Positions 14,757-26,760 of a stretch of DNA of 64,000 nt are shown here, piece after piece. Source of the stretch: Quillaja saponaria (taxonomy: Eukaryota; Streptophyta; Magnoliopsida; Fabales; Quillajaceae); assembly GCA_029379385.1 (NCBI GenBank), contig CM055607.1, forward strand, positions 30,005,235 through 30,069,234, in the 5' to 3' direction. The position numbers and the translations under genes are program-made. Each line of letters begins with the position of its first letter. The first letter of the stretch is position 1. The notes beneath the pieces are model-generated. The model was not told where the DNA came from, did not search any database, and saw only the letters and a program-made list of their open reading frames with translations.

Positions 14757-16670
14757 CTGATTCTAAGTCTTGTTGCCCAACGCCAGCTTGCCATTTGTAG
14801 TTGTAAAGATAAAATGCATTTCCTATTGCTAGATAAACAAAAAAGAGAAGACAGGTGGGTTTTAAGCTTTGTTAGGAGCAAAAGATAGTGGAAGGGATGG
14901 AAATTTAAAGGAAAAAAATGGGACCGTATTTCTTGATTGGAAAAAGGAAAATGTGAAATGGATGAAAATAAAGAGATTCACTTTGGTGAACTTGTAGAAT
15001 TCCTCTCCAAATTACTTCCATATTTCTTTTGCTTCCCAAATTGGATAACATTATTTACTAAAAGTAAGATGAGATCAAGAGTGTTCTATACTTCCTGAGT
15101 TATCTTATTTTCACTCTATTCTTCCCACTTTCTCCTTTAACAGCAGTCTATTGTAGATGGTTGATTGGTGGTTGACTGCATGTTGGAGGTTCCAGTTGGG
15201 TTTTATTTTGTTTTTCCTGATAGGGTGTTTATTTCATTCATATTTCGTTCTACAGAAATATTCTATGTGAAAGCTGTTGAATATATGAAGTATTTTGATG
15301 ATATTGAAGTGGCAGACGCATGAGCTTGAGCACTGCCAGAGTGCTGTATTTATGTACTTAATAGAATGCCACAGTAGTTGTGCATGACTGCTTACATTTA
15401 ATAACTTCGAGCACTATAGTTGGTATGGTATGCGATATGGAAAGTTGTCTGTTCATGGCTATTGGTCTTTCTCTTGTCCACACTAACATTTTACTGCATG
15501 ATTGTTTTTTTCAAGTGTGTTTGCTATTAACTTCTTGGATTTTCATTTAGTGAACTCCTCCCGGCCTGGTGGTAAAAAGGCTGTTGCTAGTTTTAGCCTA
15601 TGTGACTGGTTTTCAAGATGCTTCTCCTAGTTTTATTGTTACTAAATTGCTGACGAGTAGAAAATTTCCTTGTTCATTGTCTGGATTTAGTTGTTTTCCT
15701 TTTGATCTGCTCTGAAGTAAATATATTCTTGATGGTCTCAGTTGCAGCCACCAAAATATCAATTATTGGACTATGAGGTGCAATTGCATGAACAAGCTTT
15801 CTGTCTGTATGTATTTGTTCTCTTTTGTGTCTGTGTGTCTGTTCCCTTCGCCACTAGATGCACTCTCGGGTTTGGTTGGAAATCTGCTTCCAAGCAAGAA
15901 CTAAAAAGACCTTTGGGCTATCTGTTAACATTTTACTTGAGTAAATTCCAGAATGAAATAGAAATTTCGAAAGTGCTTCAGCCAGTTCATTGCAGTGGGT
16001 GCCTGATTGAATTTGAAAGCTCATTGCTTTGCGGAACAAAGATTTGGGTCTGGGTGTAAGTATCTTTAGCTGTTGCTTACAGGATTAATTCGTTGCTGTA
16101 CTTATCTTATTAGCTTCCTTTTGTGTTATTTCTTTTTAAGTTATCAACTATTCTAATGATAATTTTGAGTGGCATAGGGATTAGTTGCAGCACCATTGCG
16201 TTGGTTGTATGACTGTGTTCATTGAGTTGGCAAGGAGGTAACGGATTAAATTATTGCAGATGTAAAATTTCTCGGTAGCTTTATCAATTAATATTCATGT
16301 ATCCTTTGTTGTTTTGTCCATGGTAATTAAAATTTCTGTGACACTTATTCTGTATCTGTGACTGGTGACTGGTGACTGGTTTGTAATATCTACTTTGAAT
16401 CCTCTTCACCTTAGTTAGGACGAACCCATTCTGGCCTGCAATTAGGAAAGCAGTTGATAGTTTTCCAAGTCATTCTCAAGCATCATTGACAAATTTAGTG
16501 ATACATTTCATGCATCAAGCTCAATAAATTGTAGTAGCACTGCACAATTGGTGCATGCTTGTGCAGTTTTCTGCATGCCAAGTCATAAGAAGCTTGATTT
16601 ATTCTTGACTATTTTGTACGTTTTTCCCAATTAAGAGTATGAATGCTTAAGAGTTTTGTCGGTGTTTCCT
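14250..16670. other. Intergenic DNA, no gene recognised
   Basis: The stretch has moderate GC, a long T run (about 14724-14757) and a short TGACTGG-type repeat near 16363. Open frames here (for example 15742-16059) show no familiar domain and have transcript-like but non-coding composition. It may include extended 3' UTR of polyubiquitin or a non-coding transcript; I cannot support either. Confidence 0.4.
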
Positions 16671-16680
16671 TTCATCCCTT

Positions 16681-16880
16681 CTTTCTGGGTTTAAGGTTCC
16701 GTTATCCATTTCTGTAGGCAACCATATTAATTGGTGCCTCTAATTTCATTGAGTTGCTCGGAATCTTGAGTTTCTACCTTCTTTATGGGTTTCAGGTTCA
16801 TTTATCTATTTCTATAGGCAACCATATTAATTGGTGCCTCTAATTAATTTCATTGAGTTGCGGAATCTTGAGTTTCTACC
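16681..16880. repeat. 100-bp tandem duplication
   Basis: Two direct copies with exactly 100-bp spacing (16681-16780 and 16781-16880) share GGCAACCATATTAATTGGTG, CTCTAAT and GGAATCTTGAGTTTCTACC. The second copy has a small ATTA insertion and a loss of CT. It overlaps the 3' end of the MLO relic, so duplication happened at or after decay of that locus. Confidence 0.85.
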
Positions 16881-17980
16881 TAAGGAGAAATCTGATGAGT
16901 CAATATCAATTTGATGCTGAGCATGACGAGTGTCACGGGTTGTGGAGGTTGAATTTGACTCATCAGCACCCTCTTCTTGAAATTGGCTTCTTTGATTGTG
17001 GGTGTCAGCCCAAGCGACAGCATCATGGTGACCGGGCGGGCTTGTTAGGACCATCTGTCTCTTACCCGTCATAATTGGAACACTTGACGGTGTCTGATTG
17101 AGGTCATCTGTCCACCCTGGTGGTGTCGCAGTAAATGGGCCGGAGAAGAGACATAGAATACGAAGGAGTTCCTGGTGTACTGGATGAATGCTGGCTTTGT
17201 TTTACATGATTCTTTGCAGTGTGATGCCACTATCGTAGAGCTGTAGCAACTCTATCTTTGAAGATTGCAGGTTTCATCGTTGACCCCATCTGTTTATTAC
17301 ATTTAGAAAACACATGGTCACTAATTTAAGGACCTCTCTCATCTTGACATGTTTAATTGTGATATTCATTGTCTCACCTGTGTTACCAAGGCATATAGTG
17401 GAAGAGTCACATAACTGCACATAATTTGTGTAAGACCCTGCAAAAGACAACCATTACAGACATCATCAGATCATACTAAATGTTTAGTTTTTTCAATCAT
17501 TTACGATTACGAAACTCACCCCATTGATATCCTGATAATGACATCTTCGAGCTTGTCATGATAGCAAGATTTTATTCCAAACTCGTACTGAAAAAAGTTG
17601 TAAGATTACAATATGATACTGACATACATACCATTGACATTAGCAATGTACTTTCAGGTGAGAGTGGGTAGAAGGCTTATAAAAGTCCATGCAAGGAAAG
17701 GCCAGCTGAACTGCATTCTGAGAAATGTGAACACAAAGCAGTAGTAACGTGGTAGGTGGTAATCATAGTAAACAAAAAGAAAAGAATGATGATTGATAAT
17801 CAAGCTGAAGAAGAAAGAATTACCTGAAAAAGAACAAGATGGATGAGGTAACGAATAAGGCTTGGACGATTGAACCAGAAGAGATCATCACCTGGTTGTA
17901 CTTCTGGTGTATCTTAACTTCTCTTTTGAATTTTTAGACCCATCTTTGTTATAACCACTCGCAGCTTTGTTTCCGCCAGT
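16827..17980 (-). pseudogene. MLO-family pseudogene, C-terminal exons only
   Basis: On the minus strand five exon-like blocks recreate the end of an MLO seven-transmembrane protein. Block 17824-about 17976 has TKLRVVITKMGLKIQ, an in-frame TAA, then [21 protein letters not shown] short block begins at 17717 (NAVQLAF, then a one-base frameshift). Block 17520-17587 gives YEFGIKSCYHDKLEDVIIRI. Block 17378-17437 gives VLTQIMCSYVTLPLYALVTQ. The last block from 17289 gives MGSTMKPAIFKDRVATALR, a TAG at 17232-17230, then WHHTAK. The tail, in another frame, ends with an MLO-like IDIDSSDFSLG. Splice signals survive between most blocks. No N-terminal exons are found upstream. MLO proteins are plasma-membrane, calmodulin-binding and linked to powdery mildew susceptibility; this copy cannot make one. 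Confidence 0.88.
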
Positions 17981-17984
17981 GTAA

Positions 17985-19500
17985 CACCCCAAGCTCAATT
18001 GGCCAAAATATCGTAAAAAGTCTAAAATTCACACCAAATGAGTTAAAATCTTTGTCTAAAGACATTAGTATTTAGTTCTTATGGGTTAGAAATAACACTA
18101 TATCATTTTCCAGAATCAATCTGATACTTTGTCTTGTAGAGTTTGAAAGCTGCTAAATGAGCAAGAAGTTGGTTGTGTGTGACGTTATATGGTTCTGTGC
18201 AAGCATCCCCACCCGTGCAATTGAGGTTTTAAGCTGAACAATGATCGGGTGCCAGTGCAAACCCCTTGCCTGCATGACCACCCATGCTGAAAGATCGAGG
18301 TTCATTTAATGTAATCCAACTGTTCACCGTGCCACCAAATTGGTTGCATCGCATTATAGTGTTTAGTATGCAGTAGTCAATTATTAAAAGATCTTTTAAT
18401 ATTAGTTAACCAAAAAAATAGTGGAACTTGCGAATCGCTCAAAAGTCATAATTGGTGGGTTGTTGAATTGTTTTTAATTAAATTTGAGAAATAAGTTAAT
18501 TAAGATATTCGTAAACTGATTTAAATATTACTTACTTAATTGTTAAACTAGAAAAAACAAAAAAGGTGTCTTAAACCTCTTACGCTATTAACGAAGGAAT
18601 CTTGGGCGTTGTACTTACTTCCTCTCATTTGGCTCTCTTTTTTGGCTTCCTCTTTTCTATTTGTTGGATTTTGACCATTTCAGAGGTTTAAAAGTGATTT
18701 ATGATTTAAAAAAAGATTAATTAAAATATGAAATGATAATTTATAATAATATCAGAAAAAAAAAAAATTGAGTTTGAATCCCACTCATTTCTATCATTTG
18801 TACCCTTTTTTATAAAAAAATATAAAAATAATTATCTTATTACATAAACTATTATATATTTTATATTAATACTCACGAACTATCAAATTAAATACATAAT
18901 TTCTCATTTAAGTCATAATTAGTAAATAATTCTCAATCAATCGAATTAGTTATAAAATCCAACAAATTAAAATAGAAAAGGCTAAAAAAATCCTTATTAT
19001 AAGGTTCTTATTGTTTTTATGTCTTTCACTCTCTATCTCTTATTATTATTATTTTTTTTTTAATAATTAAAATCTCTATATTCATTCAATTTTAGTATAC
19101 TCTTTAATATGTAATATAATAATAAGAATAAAATTTAAGATGAAAATGTCATCATTAAACTCAAATTAAAACAACAACTTGTATAATTTCTATAAATGAG
19201 AAAAATAGTATTAGTAAATTTTTTAATAATTGAAATATTATGATAAGAAAATAAAAATTATGAATGTTTTAAATATTTTTAAAGTATGCTAAAATTGAAT
19301 CAATATAAAGAGTTTAGTTTCATAGAAAAATTAAAAAAAAATTAAAAAATGAGAAAACATAAATAATAAATAAATAAATAAAACTTAAAATGATAATAAT
19401 TTAATTTTTTATGAGTTAATTTATTAAATTTAATGACTAATTTAGAATCAATAATTTATTAGATTATTGTAAAATAAAGAGTACTTGGTAAATTGCGATC
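17985..19500. other. AT-rich intergenic DNA with repeat relics
   Basis: No gene is visible. About 18767-18800 contains GAGTTTGAATCCCACTC, a tRNA B-box-like sequence that may be a SINE relic. About 18835-19085 resembles a second copy at about 50180-50412. The rest is A/T runs. Confidence 0.4.
18835..19085. repeat. Dispersed repeat, copy 1
   Basis: This copy shares an ordered series of short blocks with 50180-50412: AACTATCAAATTA against GAATTATCAAATTA, TTTAAGTCATAATTAG against TTTGAGTCATGATTAG, AATCCAACAAATTA against AATCTAACAAATTA, then a CTCTCTAT and T-run end. Spacing and order are preserved, so the two look like diverged copies of one unidentified family. Confidence 0.45.
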
Positions 19501-19655
19501 ATAATTAAAGAACCCTGGGAAATTGCTCCGGAATTAAACAGGCCTTGGGTTTGTTCCGGGCTGGGCCGAAGATAAAGGAGCAGTTGATATTGGAGAAACC
19601 AAGCACTGGGCTTCGGCGTTTCTCATTTCGACGTGCAAAACAAAAATTATATTCC

Positions 19656-19661
19656 AAAAAA
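19656..19661 (-). terminator. Pol III terminator of tRNA-Pro
   Basis: Six consecutive T residues on the minus strand, 13 nt after the tRNA 3' end, match the RNA polymerase III stop signal. Confidence 0.8.
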
Positions 19662-19674
19662 GAATTGATGAAAT

Positions 19675-19746
19675 GGGGCATTCCGAGAATTGAACTCGGG
19701 ACCTCTCGCACCCTAAGCGAGAATCATACCACTAGACCAAATGCCC
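19675..19746 (-). tRNA. tRNA-Pro (anticodon AGG)
   Basis: The minus strand folds as a complete 72-nt tRNA. The acceptor arms GGGCATT and AATGCCC pair and are followed by discriminator C. The anticodon stem CTCGC/GCGAG encloses loop TTAGGGT with anticodon AGG, read as proline. The T arm contains GAGTTCAATTCTC, giving the B box, and the D arm has TGGTCTAGTGGTA, giving the A box. There is no intron and no encoded CCA, as expected for a nuclear gene. A run of six T residues lies 13 nt past the 3' end (plus-strand 19656-19661) and is a proper RNA polymerase III terminator. Confidence 0.97.
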
Positions 19747-19749
19747 TTA

Positions 19750-21000
19750 TATCTCTCCAATTATAAATATTTATGGTATTTCCATTTTTTCCTTAATATT
19801 TTTCTTCTCACAAAATGTAATTACTGTTACATTAGGCTAACTAGGTGTTTGATATATATTTTTCTTGCGTGCAACTCAAGATTATATACACCTGGAATGG
19901 AAGCAAACACTATGCTTCCATGTCAAAAAAATGAGGTTCAAGAACTTTGGGAACTTTATTATTGGTGCAAGCATAGGCAACTAGGAGACGATGATCAAAG
20001 TGCTAATGCATGATGTGCAGTTTCTGATTCTTGCAGTGCTAAAATAAGTGCATGTCTCTACATAAGTTGAGGTCAATTCTAATGCAGGGAAATGTTGCTC
20101 TGGTGACAAATTAAAGAGGGGATCCATCAGCTTCACATAATCATTTTTGTACTAGCAATTAAGCAGCCTAGCAGTCATGCAAATTGTGTATAGTGTTCTC
20201 TACATGGCTCTTGGCAAAGCCAAGGTAAGAAAGAATAGCTAATAGTAATAAGAATGCATCTTCCTTTAATTTCTTTATGCTTTCAATCTCCAACTATAAT
20301 TGCTGCTCTAGGTAGACAAGAAGAAATTTTCTATTCGATTTTATATGATACAATGCAAAATCAATAATAGCTCATTTGACACATCGTATATGATTGAATA
20401 ATATAATTGCATATAACATATTATGCAATATAGTTTTACTCTTGTATTGTTTGTACCGGTTGTCTTACTCTTTCCCTCATTGTATAGTCTAATACTATTA
20501 TGCATGGTATAAATGAGGTTCATCAACATAAACTTATAATATCATTTTGTTACCAAATATTATATAATAGTTAACTGAATAGTTTTATATTATCATATCA
20601 TCCGTATACAATTCACTAAATAAGTCTTAAATTTTTAATTCTCAAAAGACAGATCAACAAGATAAGGTTGGCATATGTATCTAACAACCGACTTATGTTA
20701 TTATGATGCGTGGGGTTGGTGTGTGTTTAGTTTCAAATAGAGTGTATACTTGGTTCATCTAAGAGTGGCTTTAATTATTTGTTCTTTTGGGATAAAAACA
20801 TGTGGTTTAGCTCATTCCATGAGTTGTGACAATATGAACTTCTAGCCAGCTGTCTTTCTTGTGTTGTCAAATGAAAACGAGAGAGCAAGAGGGAATAGAG
20901 AAGAGGGAGAGTGAGAATTCGCGAAGGGCTGATGAGATTCTCATACCAGCTCTCATTCATAAAATCCTATTATGCAACATTGTATATATTCACATGGGTA
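19750..21000. other. Intergenic DNA, nothing firm
   Basis: A short open stretch at about 19900-20013 (ending HRQLGDDDQSANA) has ordinary codon use but no recognised family; it might be an exon relic. The rest is AT-rich with no RNA gene or transposon end seen. Confidence 0.35.
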
Positions 21001-21048
21001 CAATAGTCATTTAATGAGTAAGACACGTGGAATTTGGAATCCACAACC

Positions 21049-22035
21049 ATGGTAACCATATCCTTTATGTTGTCCCACTTTCTCTTTCCTTTCACTACAA
21101 CCACATCTCTCCATTGTGTTAAGCTATATTAAGCTTTATGATTCTCCCTCCTCACCTTCCTTTTCTTTCTTTCTCAATGGCTAATAACTATTTTCTATGT
21201 ATTGTAGGAGCCATGGACCGTCTTTGGTTTCACCAAATTATTCTTTTCTCAGAACCCATTACCACACTTTGTCCCTAAAACCACAGAATCAGACTCAGAG
21301 CCTCCATCAAACCTTTCATCAACCCTTTCTTTATCCCCATCTTCTCCAGAAAAACAATCCTCATCAGATTCAATTTCAATACAGGTATGCTTCTTAACAA
21401 TCTTTATGTTACTAATTACATGTTCATAAAGAAAAATTGATTCTGAAAGTGACCAATTCTTTTTGTTTTCCACTTTGAGAAGGATGATTTAATGTCAAAC
21501 AATGAAGTTGAAGAGAAGAAAAGACCAAGAAGAATTGAGGCTCAAGTCAAGCAGAATAACTCGTTCACATTCAACTTCATCATCAACTCAAAAAAGTCCC
21601 AAAAATCTAAGGCGCTCTGCTTCCCTACATATACTTCCAAAGTCAATGAGTTGCAGGACATTAGGGGAACTAGAACTTGAAGAAGTAAAAGGGTTTATGG
21701 ATCTTGGTTTTATATTCAAGAAAGAACACCTAAGTCCAAGAATGATGAGTGTTCTACCTGGCTTACAAAGACTTGGAGTTCATAAAAACGAACAGAACAC
21801 AAAGCTAATGGATGCCAAGAAAACAGTTCAAGACGACAATGACGACGGAGATGAAATTGAAGAAGGAAGTAGAAGTGTAATTAGGCCATATCTATCTGAG
21901 GCATGGCTTATAAGGAAACCTGATTCACCATTACTAAACTTAAGAATGCCAAAGGTGTCTACAGCTGCTGACATGAAGAAATATATAAGGTCTTGGGCAA
22001 GAACAGTGGCATCAGTAATTCAGCAAGAATCTTAG
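21049..22035 (+). CDS. DUF1685-family protein
   Basis: Proposed exons are 21049-21051 (ATG only), 21208-21384 and 21508-22035, for 235 residues. Exon 2 encodes EPWTVFGFTKLFFSQ and a Ser/Pro-rich stretch; exon 3 encodes LRRSASLHILPKSMSCRTL, then the DUF1685 core ELELEEVKGFMDLGFIF and a C-terminal WARTVASVIQ helix. The acceptor at 21207 is strong: pyrimidine tract, CTAATAAC branch-like site and TTGTAG. The acceptor before exon 3 is a choice made to hold frame; the nearer AG at 21480 would shift out of the domain. The start is the weakest part, because a one-codon first exon is unusual, although an upstream exon giving any other phase-0 join was not found. The family has no established biochemical function. 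A CACGTG G-box lies just upstream (about 21024). Confidence 0.65.
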
Positions 22036-22079
22036 TTAATATAGTTGTAAACAAGGAGAAAAATGCAATATAGCAGAGA

Positions 22080-22490
22080 CATCAGTAATTTTGTTTTGCT
22101 GGCATATGAAATGTAAGATAGAGTTAGGCAATAAATTTACCTTTGTTATGTTAATCGACTCATGCATGTATAAATAATAAAGTGTAATTAATTGGTTTCT
22201 ATTCTTTTCCATTTCTTTTATTTTTTCAGTCTTTTTTTTTTTTTTTCTCTCTCTTTCATTATCAGAAATTATATATGGGATCTCACCTAAAAGTTTAATA
22301 ATTTTTTGATATCAGAATATTTATGATAAAAAATAAAAATAATCAAACATTAAGAGCATTATCAATGAATGTTCACCTTAATTAGTAAAATGGCAGGGCT
22401 AGCTTAAAGAAGTGACAGTGAAATATATACGCACTACCTGCCAGAAAAATTGAAAAGGATCCTATTCTAGGAACATCATGTTACACACTG
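22080..22490. other. 3' flank of the DUF1685 gene
   Basis: AT-rich sequence with AATAAA-like motifs near 22130 and 22178 that could serve for polyadenylation. No gene is seen. Confidence 0.4.
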
Positions 22491-22491
22491 A

Positions 22492-22600
22492 TACCTCAAA
22501 ATGAGGGCTACAACCACATATTTACATCTATAAAGATATCCATGTACCTTAAAATGAGGGCTACAACCACATATTTACATTCAATAAAGATGTCCATGGA
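22492..22600. repeat. 56-bp tandem duplication
   Basis: Two direct copies about 56 bp apart share AAAATGAGGGCTACAACCAC, then ATATTTACAT, and end near TCCATG. They differ by a few substitutions and a small indel, for example TCTATAAAGATATCC against TCAATAAAGATGTCC. Confidence 0.85.
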
Positions 22601-22609
22601 ATTATTCCT

Positions 22610-23500
22610 TTCTTTATTTTTCTTTGTCTTCTTATTATTCTGTGAATGTAGTACACACATTGCAACATATATATGAACAAAATGAAATTGTCATATTTCT
22701 AATATCTCTCTGAATGTACACATCAATCCTTATTTAATTTTACTTTTTTCAATTCTTTTTTCTTAAGCATCTATAGTTTTTTATTTTTTATTTTTTTATA
22801 AATGAATTGATGTAATTTTTTCATTTATCCAAAAAAAAAAAAAACTCTTTTAAAACCAACTGATTATCATGTATGATGGTCCTTGATTGACTTTTTTTTT
22901 TTTTTTTTTTTTCTACTTTTCCCTTTTGTTTAAGTTGGATCTCTATTATCTAATTTATTTATTTAACCTTAAAAGAAAGTTCATGGACAGTGCATAAGAA
23001 CTTCGAATGCTGGCATTGTTTCTTAAAGGCACATTTCTGGCTTCTTATTGGGCTAAAGTCCAATGGGCTTGAGAACTGAAGACCTTTATATGCACATGTG
23101 TTCTCTTTTTCTTCTTCTGGATATTTTTTTTCTTCAGAAAATTAATTGTGTCTCACATATTTATTAGTGGATTAAAGACAAAACAAAAAATAGAATCGTA
23201 GTATAACTATAATTTACTCACAATCTGACCCACATGTTAGGAAGTTAGATTTTTCTGTACACTCACGGCACTAGACAATTCTATGAAAATATGTTTATAA
23301 TAAATTTGACTACTCATAATTCACTTGTTATATAACTCAAGTACACTTTAAGAAATTTAATAACACTTTTGCAATTTCTCAGTAGGAAAAACACAAAGTA
23401 AACTCAAAGACACATTAAAAAAAGAAAATAAATAAGTGTTGAGGAATAATATGGCCATCACCAATAAGCCTTGTTCTTCTTGCAGCTTCCTCTCCTACAC
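22610..23500. other. AT-rich intergenic DNA
   Basis: Long A and T runs near 22830 and 22895 and no recognisable gene, RNA or element end. It probably includes what was once the promoter and first exon region of the dead peroxidase. Confidence 0.4.
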
Positions 23501-23539
23501 TTCAATTTTGGCACGTAACTAGTCATGTACTATGTTTTC

Positions 23540-25400
23540 ATTTCTCAAAGAGTAACCCAAAAGCAAAGGAAATCATTAAGCAACAAGTTGGTTTTCTGTA
23601 TCACAAACATGGAAACATAGCCGTTTCATGGATGGTAAATCTATTAGAGGATTGCACTGACAAGGTAAATATATTTTGCAAATTTCAAGAAGGCTTTGTT
23701 AATTATATTGTCGTCTGTTTTTGTTAGAATATATATATATATATATATATATAACTATATAAGTACAGTTTTCTGGTTGACGCGTAGTCATGTGATGCAT
23801 CTATGTTACTTGAGAAGACATCAGAACAGGGGACCTCTGGTATCAGCAATTACAAGGACCTAAACACCATCGAAGCTATTCTTGAAAAGGATGCACATGA
23901 ACAGTTCCAGAGAAGCTGTTGTCATGGTATGTGTCTGCCATTTCTCTGTTTCTCTCTTGCTATGGAAACAACTAAAACACCACAAAAAAAATAATAATAA
24001 TTGGAATATCAGCCATCGCCATTGGTGGTAGTTGATACGCCCTTTACTGTTGTAGATACTCATCAGCAACAGAGAATGATGTCGATAAACTGTCCAGTGA
24101 GAGAATTAGACATTTATTTTTATTTTTGAAGGAGTCAATTACAATTTTATATAAACCTATCAATTACAGTAATTGTACAAAAAATTATAAAAAATTAATA
24201 ATTCATAAAACATAATACAATTTTGTAAATTACAAAGTTACAAAAAATAAATAAATATCTTTTAAATATATCTTATTTTGTTTAAATAAAATTTAAAATT
24301 ATAAGTTACGCTCTTTTAAATTAAAAATTGATATTAATATTTGTTTTATAATTATTTATTTTAAACTAATGACAAATAAATAGAATATATTTATAAATTA
24401 AAAAATAAAATATACTTATTTATTACTAGTTCAATACTCAAATTTTACTGATCAATGAAAAAAATAAATTTATTTTATATCATAATTAGACACACTCAAT
24501 AATTGTCCTGTAAATTTTGAAATAAAAAAAATTTAAATTATATTAAATTTTTATATATTTTGAGTTTAATAATATAATCTTTAAAATAAAATTGTACTTA
24601 TTATTTAGACAAAAATCTCTTTTCTCTTTTAAACCTGGACAATGACTCTATTTAATATTAAGGGAGCTTTACTCAAAATTCTTTTTGGTGATTGATAACT
24701 GGAGACACAAATTACAAGGTGGAGACAAGTGAAATCCTAACTTAATGTTTTATAAGAATTCTATTGTCGGTTGGGTTTTAAATTTTAATAGATTAGTCTT
24801 GTAATATAAAAAGTCAAAATATTATTCAGTTTTTATTTTTGGAAGAGCCATTGTATTAAATAAAAAAAAATTAAAAACTAATTTCACATAATAATACTAA
24901 TATTGTTAAAAAAAAATTGTAAACTACCCTGATTCCTTGAAAAATTCTCCCTTGAAGCTGTCACAGATAATCTGCCATTAATAAAGTAGACATTAATTTG
25001 GAATATATAGTTGGGAGGACCACATATTGGAATGAAAACATCAAGCAATATTAGATACACATTGACTCAATTGGTTGTTCTAAATCCACGTGGGCACTCA
25101 GTAGTCAGATTTTATTGCAAAATTCTGGTAAACAGGTGACGATACCTAAAAAGTCAGTGCCCCAGTCTATAGCCGGATCCACATGATGTGTTGTCTATTT
25201 GTATATCAGAAACGACAGTGAGACACGTTTGGTTTTAGACAAGTCTTACTACAAGGATGTGTTAAAACACAAGGGTCTGCTTCTGGTGGATGATCAAAAC
25301 TGGGTTCCCACCTGTGAACTTTACCTTTTGCGGAAAGGATGGCGGCAACAGTGGATACTTTCACCAACAATTCTCGAGGGGTATTCAAAAAGATAAAAGA
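23540..25400 (+). pseudogene. Class III peroxidase pseudogene
   Basis: Exon-like blocks follow the order of the intact gene at 28360-29814. About 23545-23664 reads KEIIKQQVGFLYHKHGN and then EDC where the intact copy has FHDC, so the distal catalytic His is lost. Block 23793-23932 keeps SCDASMLLE but has lost the CPLTVSCADILALSAR segment by deletion and shifted frame. About 25010-25045 keeps only a scrap around GGPHIGMKT. About 25070-25390 keeps pieces of the last exon with frameshifts, including LDKSYYKDVLKHKGLL and a damaged Asp-Pro-Arg-Thr region. The first (signal peptide) exon is not visible. Intron 3 is expanded by about 1 kb of AT-rich DNA. This is a dead tandem duplicate. Confidence 0.88.
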
Positions 25401-25409
25401 GTCTAGGCG

Positions 25410-26760
25410 CACAGAACAATTTTATTTAATTTACTAATCTCAAATTTTCTTATATCTTATAAAAACAAAAAGGCAAACAACAACTTGTATGTGCACTATG
25501 TGTAGAATTTGGTTTGAAAAAATTAGAAAATTTTGTTTGGATTGATGGCAATACAGAAATCATGATATCTGTTTTGTCGTATTTCAATATTATGTTTAGA
25601 TTGTCTAAAATAATCTAATTTTAACAAAATAATAATAATCATCATTATGATTTGAGAAATAATTAATGAATTATCAAAATTATTTTTGAATTATAATATT
25701 TTTGTCACCGAATCCAGACACTACCTTTATCAACCATGCCTTATGAAAGTGGTTGTTAAATATTCCTCTCACGTAGAAGTATTAACTTTTTGCCTGATGG
25801 ATCCTAGGAATTGACTTTGAGTACTTGTTAAGGCATAACTAATACCCTCATTAAAATTTAAAATAAATAATTTATCATAATAACACTTGTAAAAAAAAAA
25901 AAAATTCTTATTTTTTTCTCATCTCTTGCACAAAGCATGAAGTTTCGGGGTTGTAACATGTTATCATTTCAACGATTTAAGTTTAGAAAAAGGAAAAAAT
26001 ATACTCATCAAGTCAAAAGTCAACTCAACAGCTCATGCATTGTTAAATTATTTTTATAAATATATGATTTAACATGCACTTCAATTATTATACTTCGTTC
26101 TTTGTATACAAAATTAGTACGGCCACACATGGATACAATAAAGTAGCACAACGACAGACACTTTAATAGACTAGAGACTTGAAGTCAAAGGCATGCATTG
26201 AATGGTACAATACGTATCAAAATAAAATAAAATCTAAATTAAATATTTAAATTATTTAAAACATTTTAAGTTTAGTCAATTAAAGAGTTGTGTTGATTGT
26301 CTTTTCTTTTTAATTTAGCTTTATTGTCGGATTTATACTGATTCGGTAGAAATTATGTCAGGTGCTTAAGTAGGCCTATCTCTTCTCATTTCCTAATTCC
26401 TAAATCTAACTACTTCTACTTAATTTTAATATTTAAATTAAAGAAAAGTTTATTAGAGTAAATATATTTTTGAACTTCCCTCAAAATAAAAATATTAGAA
26501 CTTTTGCATTATTAGAAAATATTTTATCTACTTATTCAAATTTTAATTAAATAAATTATTCTTGATCATAAAGATTTGTCTGTGATTATTTTATTTTTTT
26601 AATCACAAACCTATTTAAACTATAAACAAACTCACTAATTGAATCGGACAAAGGGGCAGTTCACCAAAAAAATATCTTAACAGGTGCATCCAACAAATTA
26701 GGACACCATATTTGTATTTTTTATTTTTTATAAAAAGGAAATGAAAAAATAAAAAACCAC
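25410..26760. other. AT-rich intergenic DNA between the peroxidase copies
   Basis: No gene, RNA or clear element boundary seen; short A/T runs and scattered ATA-rich sequence. Confidence 0.4.

Noticed and set aside
15742..16059. 105-codon open frame after polyubiquitin
   Set aside because: No domain, no paired splice evidence and low-complexity hydrophobic runs; chance frame in transcript-like DNA is more likely.
19545..19766. Plus-strand frame across the tRNA gene
   Set aside because: It runs antisense through the complete tRNA-Pro, so it is not a protein gene.
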